Below are positions 15,240 through 25,473 of a DNA stretch of 33,553 nucleotides, piece by piece. The notes under the pieces were generated by a model that worked only from the letters and a program-made list of their open reading frames with translations, was not told where the DNA came from and searched no databases. The position numbers and the translations under genes were made by a program. The stretch is from contig CALVML010000014.1 of the NCBI GenBank assembly GCA_944345705.1, forward strand, positions 1 to 33,553, written 5' to 3'. The DNA comes from an uncultured Clostridia bacterium (lineage in GTDB: Bacteria > Bacillota > Clostridia > Christensenellales > UBA1242). The number at the start of each line of letters is the position of its first letter. Positions within the stretch are counted from its first letter, which is position 1.

Positions 15240-17681
15240 ATGGAAATTGATAAAGATAAAATCGTTCAAATCGATGATTTAAAACTTTTAAAGAAGCATT
15301 ATGGCGAAAACTTTGCAAAATTATGTCGCTTTCTTTTTCCTACTATATTAGAGTCGCCTGGCAAACTTTATCAACTAATTTCATCGCATTTTTCTCCAAA
15401 CAGACAACTTTTCAACGATATAGTTGATAGTCAAAATGTTGATAGTTTTAAAGCGTATATATTATATCTTGCAAAATCTGAATCAAAAAAGACTTCAAAA
15501 AACTCTTTAGTAGTGTCGCCGTTTGAACTTATGGACAAAGCTGGATATATACTTTATCCTGAATGTAAAACCGAAAAAGAAGTGCAAGCTTTCAAAAAGT
15601 ACTATACGGCTGACGAAGAAATATGCACATTTTGGGGAAACCGTACTAATCTTTGTAGAGTTTGGTTTGCTGTCAAGAAAAATGTGGCTGAAATAAAGCG
15701 CGAAAATTTTACTAAACCTAAAAGGCAAGATGAATATGGCACAAGTGTGATAAGTATACAATTTACAAGAAGCAAACCTGCAACATTATCAATAAAAAAT
15801 AGATATAATCACACTGTGAAAAATCCAGACGCCACCTTTTCAAATAACCTCGACAATATCATACCAGGTCTAAAAGATGCTTTCATCTCATATTTCGGTA
15901 TAGATACAAGCATCTATAAACATAAACTAGAATTGCCCGGATACATCAAAGCGGAAAACGATAGATACTATAAATACAATCTCCGTATAGGCGATGCCTA
16001 TTTCTGTGAAAACAATGTCATCGTCAATGGATTTATGGCTAGAGAATATGATAAAAGTAGATTTTTGATAATAGACAATTATATTCTCGACATGTCTGAT
16101 AAGACTATAAAAAAATATAAAAATAAAGAATTTTTTGGCTTCCCTGACGAAAAAGATGCCTTTGTAGATAGCATAGGCGAGATAGAAAAAATTAGCGTGG
16201 CTAACATAGAAAATAATTACAAAGTGATCACAATTCTAAGTAAGTCGCAAAAATATCCTATCAAGATAAAGATTAATGGCAGTAATCAAATAATAGGATA
16301 TTATAATCATAATGTCGAAAGGATAGGCAGTGATTTTCTAGCAAGAAGTATTCAAGTTCAAGAAATTGACCTGCCTAATCTCAAGGAATGCGGAAACAAC
16401 TTTTTAACAGATAATAAGGATATCAAGATTTTAAATTTGCCTAGACTTGAAAAATGCGGATATAATTTCCTGCCGAGCAATAAACAGTTAACTAACCTAT
16501 CTCTTCCTCGACTAAAAATATGTGGTAATGGATTTTTATCCTCAAATGAAGGCATAGAAACGCTTGATTTGCCGAAATTACAAGGTTGCGGAGAATCATT
16601 CTTATCAAATAATATGATAATAAATAGTGTCAATCTGCCAAAATTAACTCAAGTGGGAGAGGCTTTCTTAAAGTCAAACACAACCCTTACCACCCTATCG
16701 CTTCCAAAATTAAGGCGAGTTGGTGACAATTTTTTAAAAGCGAACACCTCGCTAGTTGCCCTATCACTTCCAATGTTAACAAGAGTTAAAAGTGGCTTCT
16801 TGCAGACCAATCAAATTCTTAATTATATCTTTGCACCTTACCTTACTTCTTGTAAAGATTTCTTTTTAAGTTCCAATCAAAAATTAACACAATTAGATTT
16901 TCCAAACTTGAAATCTTGTGGCAAAAATTTTTTAGCAACAAATAAAGTTTTAACCGAGGTAAATCTTCCAAATTTACAGAACGCTGGAGATAATTTTCTC
17001 TATACTGCATCTAGTTTAGAACGAATATCATTGCCAAATCTCGTTCAATGCAAGAAAAACTTTATGGCGTTGGCTAGAAATCTTCAACAATTCTACGCGC
17101 CAAATCTTACTAAATGTGGCGACTACTTCTTGCAATTAACAAAGTTAAATAGATATAATATGGATAATTTAATGACTTGTGGAGATTATTTTTGTGATAG
17201 GTGTGGCGAAAATATACTAAACATAAATTTCCCATCCTTGAAAAAGTGTGGAGATGGCTTCTTTAGATGTGTTATGGATATTGAAAAAATCAATTTACCT
17301 GCATTAATATCTACAGGAGAAAATTTTATGTCTAATTGTAGACATATAAATTCAATCAATATGCCATCTTTGGAAAGCTGTGGAGATAGATTTTTGATGT
17401 CTTGCAACAAAGGTGGTAAAGTCAAATTCCCAAGTTTAAAGTCAGTGGCAAACAATTTCTTTTTCTATAATCATGATATTGAAGAATTTAGTGCACCACA
17501 ATTGTCAACTATAGGATATAATTTTCTTTGTTACAATAGATCTTTAAAAACTCTTAATGTACCAAATTTAAAAAGCTATAATGAAGGACTACTAGAGTCT
17601 AGATTATTAATGCAGGAGCCATTGCAGATCAATTCTGGTGTTGAAATAAAAAACACACTCAATTTAGACAATGATATTTAA
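15240..17681 (+). CDS. large leucine-rich-repeat protein with unusual N-terminal domain
   Basis: An 813-aa protein without signal peptide or membrane segment, so apparently cytosolic. Residues 1-355 form a non-repeat region. Its first part is helical (YGENFAKLCRFLFPTILE, 21-38). The middle part is polar and looks conserved: RQDEYGTSVISIQFTR (162-177), then SIKNRYNHTV and NPDATFSNNLDNI (184-207). About 18 tandem repeats of roughly 23 residues follow (about 357-785), consensus LPxLxxCGxxFLxxNxxL, resembling LRR_5/BspA-type repeats. From memory, similar N-terminal blocks occur before such repeats in uncultured gut Clostridia; this was not checked. Function is unknown; protein binding by the solenoid is likely. 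It has an isolated position between rpoZ and ppdK, its own strong promoter, and no ribosome binding site. BspA-type proteins are usually exported, and this one is not. Confidence 0.8.
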   Translation: MEIDKDKIVQIDDLKLLKKHYGENFAKLCRFLFPTILESPGKLYQLISSHFSPNRQLFNDIVDSQNVDSFKAYILYLAKSESKKTSKNSLVVSPFELMDKAGYILYPECKTEKEVQAFKKYYTADEEICTFWGNRTNLCRVWFAVKKNVAEIKRENFTKPKRQDEYGTSVISIQFTRSKPATLSIKNRYNHTVKNPDATFSNNLDNIIPGLKDAFISYFGIDTSIYKHKLELPGYIKAENDRYYKYNLRIGDAYFCENNVIVNGFMAREYDKSRFLIIDNYILDMSDKTIKKYKNKEFFGFPDEKDAFVDSIGEIEKISVANIENNYKVITILSKSQKYPIKIKINGSNQIIGYYNHNVERIGSDFLARSIQVQEIDLPNLKECGNNFLTDNKDIKILNLPRLEKCGYNFLPSNKQLTNLSLPRLKICGNGFLSSNEGIETLDLPKLQGCGESFLSNNMIINSVNLPKLTQVGEAFLKSNTTLTTLSLPKLRRVGDNFLKANTSLVALSLPMLTRVKSGFLQTNQILNYIFAPYLTSCKDFFLSSNQKLTQLDFPNLKSCGKNFLATNKVLTEVNLPNLQNAGDNFLYTASSLERISLPNLVQCKKNFMALARNLQQFYAPNLTKCGDYFLQLTKLNRYNMDNLMTCGDYFCDRCGENILNINFPSLKKCGDGFFRCVMDIEKINLPALISTGENFMSNCRHINSINMPSLESCGDRFLMSCNKGGKVKFPSLKSVANNFFFYNHDIEEFSAPQLSTIGYNFLCYNRSLKTLNVPNLKSYNEGLLESRLLMQEPLQINSGVEIKNTLNLDNDI

Positions 17682-17864
17682 TGATAAAAATAAAAAAATA
17701 AAATAAATAAAAATATAATAAAAAAGCGATTTTAATTAAATAAATTTACAAGAATATAAAATTAAAAAAATAAATTAATAAAAAAATTGTAATTAAAATT
17801 AATTATTTAAATTAAAAATTAAATAAATTTAAGTAAAATAATTTTAAAAATGGCTAAATATAAC

Positions 17865-17905
17865 AAAAAATATGGAAAATTGAAATATTTTCCATATTTT
17901 TTTGA
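17865..17905. terminator. bidirectional terminator between the LRR gene and ppdK
   Basis: AAAATATGGAAAAT pairs with ATATTTTCCATATTTT around a TGAA-like loop, with A- and T-runs on both flanks. It serves the convergent LRR (plus) and ppdK (minus) genes. The preceding 17690-17860 is almost pure A/T with no other feature. Confidence 0.7.
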
Positions 17906-17933
17906 TTTTTAAATTAAATTAATATATTTTTAA

Positions 17934-20561
17934 TTATTTTCTTGGATTTTTAATATTTGCCTGTGCTGCAGCAAGTCTTGCAATTGGAACTCTGTATGGA
18001 GAGCAAGAAACATAGGTAAGTCCTGCATTGTGGCAGAATTCTACACTTGATGGATCTCCACCATGTTCACCACAGATACCAAGTTTGATATCAGGACGAG
18101 TTGATTTTCCAAGTTCACAAGCCATCTTAACAAGTTTGCCAACACCATTTTGGTCAAGTCTTGCAAATGGATCAGATTCAAATATTTTCTTTGAATAGTA
18201 AACATCAAGGAATTTACCAGCGTCATCACGACTAAATCCATACGTCATTTGAGTAAGGTCGTTTGTACCAAATGAGAAGAATTCAGCATATTTTGCAATT
18301 TCATCAGCAGTAAGTGCTGCACGAGGAATTTCAATCATAGTACCAATCTTGTATTCAAGTTTAACACCATTTTGTGCAATGATCTCGTCAGCTTTGTTTG
18401 CAACGATGTCACGAACATATTTAAACTCTTTCCAATCACAAGTGAGAGGAATCATAATTTCAGGTACAATGTTGTATCCCTTTTCTTTGTTTACAGTGAT
18501 AGCAGCTTCAATAACAGCTTGAGTTTGCATTTCAGCAATTTCTGGATATGTTACTGCAAGTCTAAGTCCACGGTGTCCCATCATAGGGTTGAATTCGTGA
18601 AGATCGGCAACTGTTGCTTTGAGTCTGTCGAAAGATATTCCCATATCTTTAGCAAGAGCAGCAATTTCGTTATCTTCATGTGGAAGGAATTCGTGAAGAG
18701 GTGGATCAAGGAAACGAATTGTAACAGGTCTGCCTTCCATTGCAGAATAGATTCCAATAAAGTCTTTTCTTTGCATAGGAAGAAGTTTTGCAAGAGCCTT
18801 CTTTCTTTCTTCAACAGTAGTAGAAACAATCATCTCTCTTACTGCAGGAATTCTATCAGCTTCAAAGAACATGTGTTCAGTTCTGCAAAGTCCAACACCT
18901 TCTGCACCAAAGTTGAATGCATTTTTTGCATCTCTTGGATTATCTGCATTTGTTCTTACTTTAAGAGCACGATATTTATCAGCCCATTCCATGATAGTTG
19001 CAAATTCGCCTACGATCTTAGCAGGTTCAGTCTTAATTTCACCATCATAGATCTTACCAGTTGAGCCGTCAAAAGAGATTACATCCCCTTCTTTATATGT
19101 CTTTCCACCAAGAGTGAAAGATTTTTCATCTTCAGCAAACTTGATTGCACTGCAACCAGCAACGCATGCGGTACCCATACCACGAGCAACAACGGCTGCG
19201 TGAGAAGTCATACCACCACGAGCTGTAAGGATACCTTGGCTTGCTGCCATACCTTCGATATCTTCTGGAGAAGTTTCAAGACGAACGAGTACAACTTTTT
19301 CTTTGTTTGCGCCCATTTCTTTTGCTTTTTCAGCTGTGAAGCAAATTTTTCCACAAGCGGCACCAGGAGAAGCAGGAAGAGCTTCTGCAATTGCAACTGC
19401 TTTTTTAAGAGCGTCTGCTTCAAATTGTGGGTGCAGGAGCGCGTCAAGTTGTTTTGGATCAAGCATCATAAGTGCTTCTTGTTCAGTTATCATACCTTCT
19501 TTAACAAGGTCAACTGCAACTTTGAGTGCGGCTTTAGCTGTACGCTTACCATTTCTTGTTTGAAGCATATAGAGTTTGCCCTTTTCGATTGTAAACTCCA
19601 TATCTTGCATATCTTTATTGTGTTTTTCAAGAGTTTTAGCAATTCTTGCAAATTCTTGATAAACTTCAGGATTTTGCTTTTCAAGAGTTGAGATTGGAAG
19701 TGGTGTACGGATACCAGCAACAACGTCCTCTCCTTGAGCATTCATAAGATATTCGCCATATAGTTTGTTTTCGCCAGTAGCAGGGTTTCTAGAGAAGGCA
19801 ACACCTGTACCAGAATCTTCGCCCATGTTACCAAATACCATAGATTGAACATTGACAGCAGTTCCCCATTCATAAGGAATGTCATGCATTCTTCTATAGA
19901 CATTTGCTCTGTCGTTATCCCAAGATCTAAATACAGCCTTTACTGCTTCGATAAGTTGAACTTGTGGATCTTGTGGGAAAGGTTCCCCTTGAGAAGCAAG
20001 ATATAAATCTTTAAACATATTTACAATTTCTTTAAGATCGTCAGCTGTAAGGTCTTTATCAAATTGAACGCCTTTTTCAGCCTTTACCTTATCAAGAATT
20101 CTTTCATATTTAGATTTTTCCTGTTGCATAACAACATCACTAAACATTTGGATAAATCTTCTATAAGAGTCATAAGCAAATCTAGGGTTGTTTGTAAGCT
20201 TGCTTAATCCTTCAACAACTTCGTCGTTAAGACCAAGGTTAAGAATAGTATCCATCATACCAGGCATTGAAACGCGTGCACCAGATCTTACAGATACGAG
20301 TAATGGATTATTTGTATCGCCAAACTTTTTACCTGTCATCTTTTCAAGTTCTTTAAGTTTGTTTTCGATTTGCGATAAAATATCGTCATTGATTTTTCGA
20401 CCATCTTGATAATACTGAGTACAAGCTTCAGTAGTAATTGTGAAACCTTGTGGAACAGGCATACCCAAATTGGTCATTTCAGCAAGGTTTGCACCTTTAC
20501 CACCAAAAAGAGCTTTGTTTTTTCCATCGGCTTCTTTGAATAAGTAAACAAATTGCTTCAT
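17934..20561 (-). CDS. ppdK: pyruvate, phosphate dikinase
   Basis: An 875-aa PPDK that interconverts pyruvate, ATP and Pi with phosphoenolpyruvate, AMP and PPi. Anaerobes use it in PPi-linked glycolysis or gluconeogenesis. The N-terminal ATP-grasp region (about 1-340, LFGGKGANLAEM and SVRSGARVSMPGMMDT), the phosphohistidine domain with His454 in GGMTSHAAVVAR, and the C-terminal PEP/pyruvate barrel with GICGEHGGDPSSVEF are all present and of normal length. The ATG at 20561 follows GGAGAAAAT; a longer in-frame extension begins at a start with no such site. It has its own promoter. Confidence 0.97.
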   Translation of the reverse strand: MKQFVYLFKEADGKNKALFGGKGANLAEMTNLGMPVPQGFTITTEACTQYYQDGRKINDDILSQIENKLKELEKMTGKKFGDTNNPLLVSVRSGARVSMPGMMDTILNLGLNDEVVEGLSKLTNNPRFAYDSYRRFIQMFSDVVMQQEKSKYERILDKVKAEKGVQFDKDLTADDLKEIVNMFKDLYLASQGEPFPQDPQVQLIEAVKAVFRSWDNDRANVYRRMHDIPYEWGTAVNVQSMVFGNMGEDSGTGVAFSRNPATGENKLYGEYLMNAQGEDVVAGIRTPLPISTLEKQNPEVYQEFARIAKTLEKHNKDMQDMEFTIEKGKLYMLQTRNGKRTAKAALKVAVDLVKEGMITEQEALMMLDPKQLDALLHPQFEADALKKAVAIAEALPASPGAACGKICFTAEKAKEMGANKEKVVLVRLETSPEDIEGMAASQGILTARGGMTSHAAVVARGMGTACVAGCSAIKFAEDEKSFTLGGKTYKEGDVISFDGSTGKIYDGEIKTEPAKIVGEFATIMEWADKYRALKVRTNADNPRDAKNAFNFGAEGVGLCRTEHMFFEADRIPAVREMIVSTTVEERKKALAKLLPMQRKDFIGIYSAMEGRPVTIRFLDPPLHEFLPHEDNEIAALAKDMGISFDRLKATVADLHEFNPMMGHRGLRLAVTYPEIAEMQTQAVIEAAITVNKEKGYNIVPEIMIPLTCDWKEFKYVRDIVANKADEIIAQNGVKLEYKIGTMIEIPRAALTADEIAKYAEFFSFGTNDLTQMTYGFSRDDAGKFLDVYYSKKIFESDPFARLDQNGVGKLVKMACELGKSTRPDIKLGICGEHGGDPSSVEFCHNAGLTYVSCSPYRVPIARLAAAQANIKNPRK

Positions 20562-20589
20562 ATTTTCTCCTTTTATTTTTACCATGTTT

Positions 20590-20618
20590 ATTATATACTA
20601 AATGATAGTTTTTTGCAA
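20590..20618 (-). promoter_or_regulatory. predicted ppdK promoter
   Basis: Minus-strand TTGCAA (20613-20618), 17-base spacer, TATAAT (20590-20595), about 29 bases upstream of the ppdK ATG. Confidence 0.65.
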
Positions 20619-20741
20619 ACAAAAAAGCAGATTTTTTTTAAGGAGGCAAAACTTTTTAAAATCAAGATAACGCCGTTTATTTAAAAATTTTTAAACAGCG
20701 ATTATGTATTCAAGAAAAAGCAATAAAAAATAATAATATAA

Positions 20742-20770
20742 CAAAAAATCTCGCCATGTAAAAAGGCGAG
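20742..20770 (-). terminator. terminator of the pflA-Nudix unit
   Basis: CTCGCC and GGCGAG form a six-pair GC-rich stem around a nine-base loop, followed on the minus strand by ATTTTTTG. It is downstream of the Nudix stop at 20835. Confidence 0.75.
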
Positions 20771-20834
20771 GGCCAGTGCGCCGATAAATCAATAGAGTGC
20801 AAACTTTAGCAAAAAAGGCTTAACAGCAAAAGAA

Positions 20835-21254
20835 TTATATATTATTATTTTCGATTACACTTTTAACCTTATCAAAAAACATTTTATGGAAGGAATAGGT
20901 CAAATTTAAAGGAATATCATCAAACAGCCCTATTTGCGCTATTTCAAATTCAGGCAACTTTTCAAGTTTTTCAATCTCCGCATAGCAAAGAAGACCATAA
21001 GTTGATACAGAATAAAGACATATTGGCTGTATATTTACGCGTGTCGCCCCCGTTTCTTCAAAGAGTTCACGCTTGCCGGCAGTCATAAAATCTTCTCCTT
21101 GTTCTATATGTCCGCCCGGCAATTCCCAAGTATCTCTATCTTTATGTTTAGCAAATACCCATTTATCCTTATACTTGCATACGCATACAACTCGGGTACA
21201 CTCAGGGATTATCGAATAGTCAAGATCATACAATTTCACTTCTTTAAATGCCAT
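20835..21254 (-). CDS. Nudix hydrolase
   Basis: A 139-aa Nudix protein. The full box is present in GGHIEQGEDFMTAGKRELFEETGA (about residues 47-70), including the RELFEETG metal-binding helix. It hydrolyses a nucleoside diphosphate linked to another moiety; the substrate cannot be predicted. The ATG follows AAGGAGAAGAT and lies 23 bases after the pflA stop, so it is probably co-transcribed with pflA. A GC-rich terminator closes the unit. Confidence 0.85.
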   Translation of the reverse strand: MAFKEVKLYDLDYSIIPECTRVVCVCKYKDKWVFAKHKDRDTWELPGGHIEQGEDFMTAGKRELFEETGATRVNIQPICLYSVSTYGLLCYAEIEKLEKLPEFEIAQIGLFDDIPLNLTYSFHKMFFDKVKSVIENNNI

Positions 21255-21277
21255 ATCTTCTCCTTATCGCATACAAT

Positions 21278-22009
21278 TTAATTGTTAAAACCTAATCCAT
21301 CCAAAAGAAAGTTTTCAAGTTCTTTACACTTCTTTTCGTCCATATCAAGCACTCCGTCAAGCCTGTAGTGCAACTTAAGTGCCTTATATTTTGTCACGCC
21401 AATCGTCTTGTAAGGCAAAAGTTCAACCTTTTCTACGTTTTTGATAGTTTTAATATAATCTCGCAAGGCTATCATGTGCTGTTTATCATCATTGATGCCA
21501 GGCACTATCACCTGACGAAGCCATAGTTTTGTGCCAAGTCTTTGACAGGCGTCAAGAAAGACTTTAAATCTTGTCATGTCTTGACCTGTTATAAACTTAT
21601 ACTCATCTTCTTTTACCGCCTTGATATCAAGTATAACAAGATCAGTTAAAGAAAGTATTTCATCATAATTGCCAAAGCCCACACCCGCACTGTCAAGTGC
21701 TGTGTGAATACCATTTTCCTTGCATAACTTTAAACATTTGAGCAGAAATTTTGGTTGCCGGAGCGGCTCGCCACCGCTGAAAGTCACCCCTCCATCTTCA
21801 CCAAAATATGGCTTAAATCTTTTGATTTTTTCAATTAATTTTTGCGGAGTGATAACTTCGGTATACTTATCGTCAAGCCATGTATCAGGATTATGACAAT
21901 ATTGACAGCGGAGTGCACAGCCCTGCAAAAATACCACATATCTAATCCCAGGACCATCTACAAGCCCCATAGACTCATAACTATTTATCTTACCTAAAAC
22001 TTCTTCCAT
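21278..22009 (-). CDS. pflA: pyruvate formate-lyase activating enzyme
   Basis: A 243-aa radical-SAM glycyl-radical activase. The iron-sulfur motif is Cys31, Cys35 and Cys38 (GCALRCQYC), followed by the HNPDTW block and TFSGGEPL. It installs the glycyl radical on PflB using S-adenosylmethionine. There is no ferredoxin-like cluster insert, which matches PflA rather than the activases of other glycyl-radical enzymes. It lies downstream of pflB on the same strand, separated by 205 bases that include a terminator-like hairpin, so its expression may depend on read-through or its own promoter. AAAAGGAAATT precedes the ATG. Confidence 0.95.
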   Translation of the reverse strand: MEEVLGKINSYESMGLVDGPGIRYVVFLQGCALRCQYCHNPDTWLDDKYTEVITPQKLIEKIKRFKPYFGEDGGVTFSGGEPLRQPKFLLKCLKLCKENGIHTALDSAGVGFGNYDEILSLTDLVILDIKAVKEDEYKFITGQDMTRFKVFLDACQRLGTKLWLRQVIVPGINDDKQHMIALRDYIKTIKNVEKVELLPYKTIGVTKYKALKLHYRLDGVLDMDEKKCKELENFLLDGLGFNN

Positions 22010-22123
22010 AATTTCCTTTTAAAAATATTGATATCGTTTTGCAAACATATATTTATAATATAATTTAGATTATTAATGTAACATATCTAATTAAATATGT
22101 CAATTTAAACTAACTAAATAAGA

Positions 22124-22162
22124 TAACAAAAAAAACAAAGCCAAATTTTTGACTTTGTTTAA
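22124..22162 (-). terminator. terminator-like hairpin between pflB and pflA
   Basis: On the minus strand AAACAAAG pairs with CTTTGTTT around an A/T-rich loop, followed by a T-run. It would reduce read-through from pflB into pflA and set different expression levels for the two. Confidence 0.6.
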
Positions 22163-22214
22163 TGTGTCGACAAATTAACAAACTATAGCCCTATTGACTT
22201 TGTTTGATTTTTTT

Positions 22215-24485
22215 CTAGCACCCTATCTTTTCATGGAAAGTTCTAGCGATAACCTCCTCTTGATGAGCACGAGAGAGTTTGTTGAAGTTGACAGCATATC
22301 CTGAAACTCTTATAGTGAGAGTTGGATATTTGTCAGGGTGATTCATTGCGTCAATGAGTTTCTCTCTATCGAGTACATTGACATTGATGTGCTGAGCACC
22401 TTGTACAAAGTATCCATCAAGAATACCAACAAGATTTTTAACGCGTGAAGTCATATCGTGACCAAGTGCGTTTGGAATGATTGAGAATGTATTTGATATA
22501 CCATCTTGACAGCAGTCGCAATAAGGGATCTTAGCAACTGAATTGAGTGAAGCAAGTGCACCCGAGCAATCTCTGCCGTGCATAGGGTTTGCACCAGGAG
22601 CAAAAGGCTCACCTGCCTTTCTTCCATCAGGAGTAGTACCTGTCTTTTTGCCATACATAACATTTGATGTGATAGTTAATGCAGAAAGTGTATGTTTTGC
22701 ACCGCGATATAACTTGTGCTTCTTTAAAGTAGAGATAAAGTGCTGTACAATTTCAACAGCAATCTTGTCAACTCTATCATCATCATTGCCATATTTTGGA
22801 AATTCGCCTTCAATTTCAAAATCTGTAGCAATGCCGTCTTCATTTCTAATAGGTTTTACGGTTGCATACTTTATTGCAGACAGCGAGTCAGCGGCAACAG
22901 AAAGTCCAGCCATACCAAACGCCATCAACCTTTCAACAAAGGTGTCATGGAGTGCCATCTGTCCTGCTTCATAGGCATATTTATCGTGCATGAAGTGGAT
23001 GATATTTAAAGCGTCAACATAGGTCTTTGCAACGATATCAAGAGTCTTAAAGTATGATTTCTTGACTTTTTCATAGTTAAGCACACTGTCAGTCATCTTC
23101 TCTATACCATCGACAACCTGCTTGCCACTCTTTTCATCTTTGCCTTCATTTATACTGTAAAGCAATGATTTTGCAAGGTTGCATCTTGCACCAAAGAATT
23201 GCATCTGTTTGCCCACTTTCATAGCCGAAACACAGCAAGCGATTGCATAGTCGTGACCATAGATTGGACTCATAACATCATCACTTTCATACTGAATAGA
23301 ATCGGTCAAGATTGATATCTTTGCACAGTATTTTTTGAAATTCATAGGAAGTCTTGTCGACCAAAGCACAGTAAGGTTTGGCTCTGGAGATGGATCAAGA
23401 TTGATAAGACTATGCAAAAATCTAAAAGAATTCTTGGTAACTAAACTCTTTTTCTCGTTTAGCATACCGCCAATACTTTCGGTAACCCAAGTAGGATCGC
23501 CACCAAATATTTCATCATATTCTGGAGTACGAAGGTGTCGAACTAGGCGGAGTTTGATAGTAAACTGGTCAACAAGTTCCTGTGCGCCTTCTTCATCGAG
23601 AATGCCATTTGCCATATCTCTTTCAATATAGATATCGAGGAAGGTTGAAACTCTGCCTAAACTCATGGCAGCACCGTTGTTTTCCTTGACTGAAGCAAGG
23701 TATGCAAAGTATGTCCACTGGAATGCTTCCTTTGCATTGCAAGCAGGTTTTGAGATGTCATAGCCATAGGTCTTTGCCATCTCTTTGATTTTGCCGAGCG
23801 CTCTAATCTGCTCGCTTACTTCCTCTCTTATTCTAATATCTTCTTCGCAATCAATATCGAGAAGTTCATCGCTTAATAAGTCTTTTTGCTTTTCTTCAAT
23901 AAGTCTGTCAATACCATATAGGGCAACGCGTCTATAGTCGCCTATAATTCTTCCCCTGCCATAAGCGTCTGGCAAGCCTGTGATAAGTCCTGCACTTCTT
24001 GCCTTTCTAATGTTTGGAGTGTATGCATCAAATACGCCGTCATTGTGAGTCTTTCTCATCATGGTTGAGAAGACCTTTTCTGCTCTAGGATCAAGTGTTC
24101 GATTGTAAGCAGCAAGTGCATTATGTACCATACGAAGTCCGCCGTATGGATTTACAATTCTCTTGAGTGGTTTATCAGTTTGAAGTCCTACGATAACCTC
24201 GTTAGATTTATCAATATATCCAGCAGGAAAACTATTGATCCCACTCATGTTGACAGTATCTACATCAAGCAAGTGCTTTTTGCGTTCAAGCGCAAGCAAC
24301 TTTTCGCACTTTGCCCATACTTTTGCAGTCTTTTTGCTTTTACCTGCGAGGAAACTGTCATCCCCTCTATATTCTTTATAGTTTGAGTCTATAAAGTCTG
24401 AAACATTGATTTCTTCTTTCCAAGTCTTACCTTTAAAGCCCTGATAGGCATTAATGCTAGTAGTTAAATCGTTTTTTTCTTTCAT
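22215..24485 (-). CDS. pflB: formate acetyltransferase (pyruvate formate-lyase)
   Basis: A 756-aa glycyl-radical enzyme converting pyruvate and CoA to acetyl-CoA and formate. The adjacent catalytic cysteines are in IACCVSAM, and the radical glycine (about residue 729) is in RVSGYAVNF near the C-terminus. Length matches the E. coli enzyme (760 aa). The ATG at 24485 (MKEKND) follows AAAAGGAGCAAAACAA; a 16-residue upstream extension would run over this site and the -10 element. With pflA and ppdK nearby it marks a strictly anaerobic, fermentative metabolism. Confidence 0.97.
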   Translation of the reverse strand: MKEKNDLTTSINAYQGFKGKTWKEEINVSDFIDSNYKEYRGDDSFLAGKSKKTAKVWAKCEKLLALERKKHLLDVDTVNMSGINSFPAGYIDKSNEVIVGLQTDKPLKRIVNPYGGLRMVHNALAAYNRTLDPRAEKVFSTMMRKTHNDGVFDAYTPNIRKARSAGLITGLPDAYGRGRIIGDYRRVALYGIDRLIEEKQKDLLSDELLDIDCEEDIRIREEVSEQIRALGKIKEMAKTYGYDISKPACNAKEAFQWTYFAYLASVKENNGAAMSLGRVSTFLDIYIERDMANGILDEEGAQELVDQFTIKLRLVRHLRTPEYDEIFGGDPTWVTESIGGMLNEKKSLVTKNSFRFLHSLINLDPSPEPNLTVLWSTRLPMNFKKYCAKISILTDSIQYESDDVMSPIYGHDYAIACCVSAMKVGKQMQFFGARCNLAKSLLYSINEGKDEKSGKQVVDGIEKMTDSVLNYEKVKKSYFKTLDIVAKTYVDALNIIHFMHDKYAYEAGQMALHDTFVERLMAFGMAGLSVAADSLSAIKYATVKPIRNEDGIATDFEIEGEFPKYGNDDDRVDKIAVEIVQHFISTLKKHKLYRGAKHTLSALTITSNVMYGKKTGTTPDGRKAGEPFAPGANPMHGRDCSGALASLNSVAKIPYCDCCQDGISNTFSIIPNALGHDMTSRVKNLVGILDGYFVQGAQHINVNVLDREKLIDAMNHPDKYPTLTIRVSGYAVNFNKLSRAHQEEVIARTFHEKIGC

Positions 24486-24510
24486 TTGTTTTGCTCCTTT
24501 TGCGGTAGAA

Positions 24511-24540
24511 ATTATAGCATAATTATATAGCAATATTCAA
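24511..24540 (-). promoter_or_regulatory. predicted pflB promoter
   Basis: Minus-strand TTGAAT (24535-24540), 18-base spacer, TATAAT (24511-24516), about 25 bases before the ATG. Confidence 0.6.
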
Positions 24541-24723
24541 GTTTTTAATTGAAATTTTAAAAGAATTTTTATAAATTTAATAAGTTGATTATCTTATCAT
24601 AACTATTGCTAACCTTTCGATTATCGCCACTTATTATTTTGTGCAAAAATATTAGATATATATAGCAATTTTTGAAGTTGTCGGCAAAAAATTTAAAATT
24701 TTAAAATCGGTCAATCTTAAAAT

Positions 24724-24752
24724 TAAAAAAACTTATGCACAAGGCATAAGTC
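24724..24752 (-). terminator. terminator of the two-TM protein gene
   Basis: ACTTATGC pairs with GCATAAGT around a short loop, and the minus strand runs into seven T. It lies about 30 bases after the stop of the membrane protein gene. Confidence 0.75.
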
Positions 24753-24780
24753 CCAAATTTTATTATTTATTTCTTGATTT

Positions 24781-25251
24781 TTACTTCTTTTCAACCTTCT
24801 CAGTTGCTTCTTTATCAACGATAGTATCTTTTTGTGAAAGCAGATTTTCTTTTACGCTTTCTTCATCTTGAATGATGTTTTCTTCTGTACTATTCTTTGC
24901 TAAATCCTTTTCAACAGCATTTTCTTTAGTTTCTTCACTATTTTCGTCAATCTTTTGATTTTCAATCTTTAACTTTTCAACAAGAATTGCATCGCCTATT
25001 CTTGTGACAATGGAGCCGATTACAACACAAAGGATGAATGGAATTGCTATAAACCATAGCGTCATGGCAAGTTCAGTTTCAAATCGCAGGAAAAGAACCA
25101 AGAATGAAACAAAACATGAGATAAAGCCTACAAGACCGATCACAAGGATAATACTTCCTGCGATCAAACAATTTTTCTTAATCTTTCGTGCCTTATCTTC
25201 AGTGCAATGCTCGGCTATCTTATGATTGATTTTTTTCAAATAATTTTCCAT
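24781..25251 (-). CDS. small two-TM protein with acidic C-terminal tail
   Basis: A 156-aa protein I do not recognise. It has a basic N-terminus with cysteine (about 1-27), two adjacent hydrophobic helices (about 29-52 and 64-85), a short linker and a highly charged tail (about 100-156) rich in Glu, Lys and Asp, likely disordered or coiled. Both ends probably face the cytoplasm. I start it at 25251 (MENYLKK), preceded by GAGAGA; a longer frame begins at a TTG. It stands alone with its own promoter and terminator. No function is proposed. Confidence 0.65.
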   Translation of the reverse strand: MENYLKKINHKIAEHCTEDKARKIKKNCLIAGSIILVIGLVGFISCFVSFLVLFLRFETELAMTLWFIAIPFILCVVIGSIVTRIGDAILVEKLKIENQKIDENSEETKENAVEKDLAKNSTEENIIQDEESVKENLLSQKDTIVDKEATEKVEKK

Positions 25252-25295
25252 AATTCTCTCTCGCAAATTTTAATTTTATTTGGATATGTAAAAGC

Positions 25296-25324
25296 ATTTT
25301 AACATATAAAAATTTCTTTTGCAA
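25296..25324 (-). promoter_or_regulatory. predicted promoter of the two-TM protein
   Basis: Minus-strand TTGCAA (25319-25324), 17-base spacer, TAAAAT (25296-25301) with a TG extension. Confidence 0.55.
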
Positions 25325-25473
25325 CTTTTGCAAGACAATTTATAAATAATTTTATCTTTCTATTATTTTTTGCAAAATTTATCAAAATTAATCAAAAAAA
25401 GACATGATTTTTTATTATTTTTCGCAAAATTAATACTAAAAATCTTTAAAAAAACTTGACTAAACATATTTAA

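Noticed and set aside
18372..19064. 230-codon plus-strand frame opposite ppdK
   Set aside because: It is the antisense shadow of a fully conserved PPDK gene, and its translation is Phe/Ser/Cys-rich without any domain.
22543..22974. 143-codon plus-strand frame opposite pflB
   Set aside because: Antisense shadow of the conserved pflB sequence, with no start signals.
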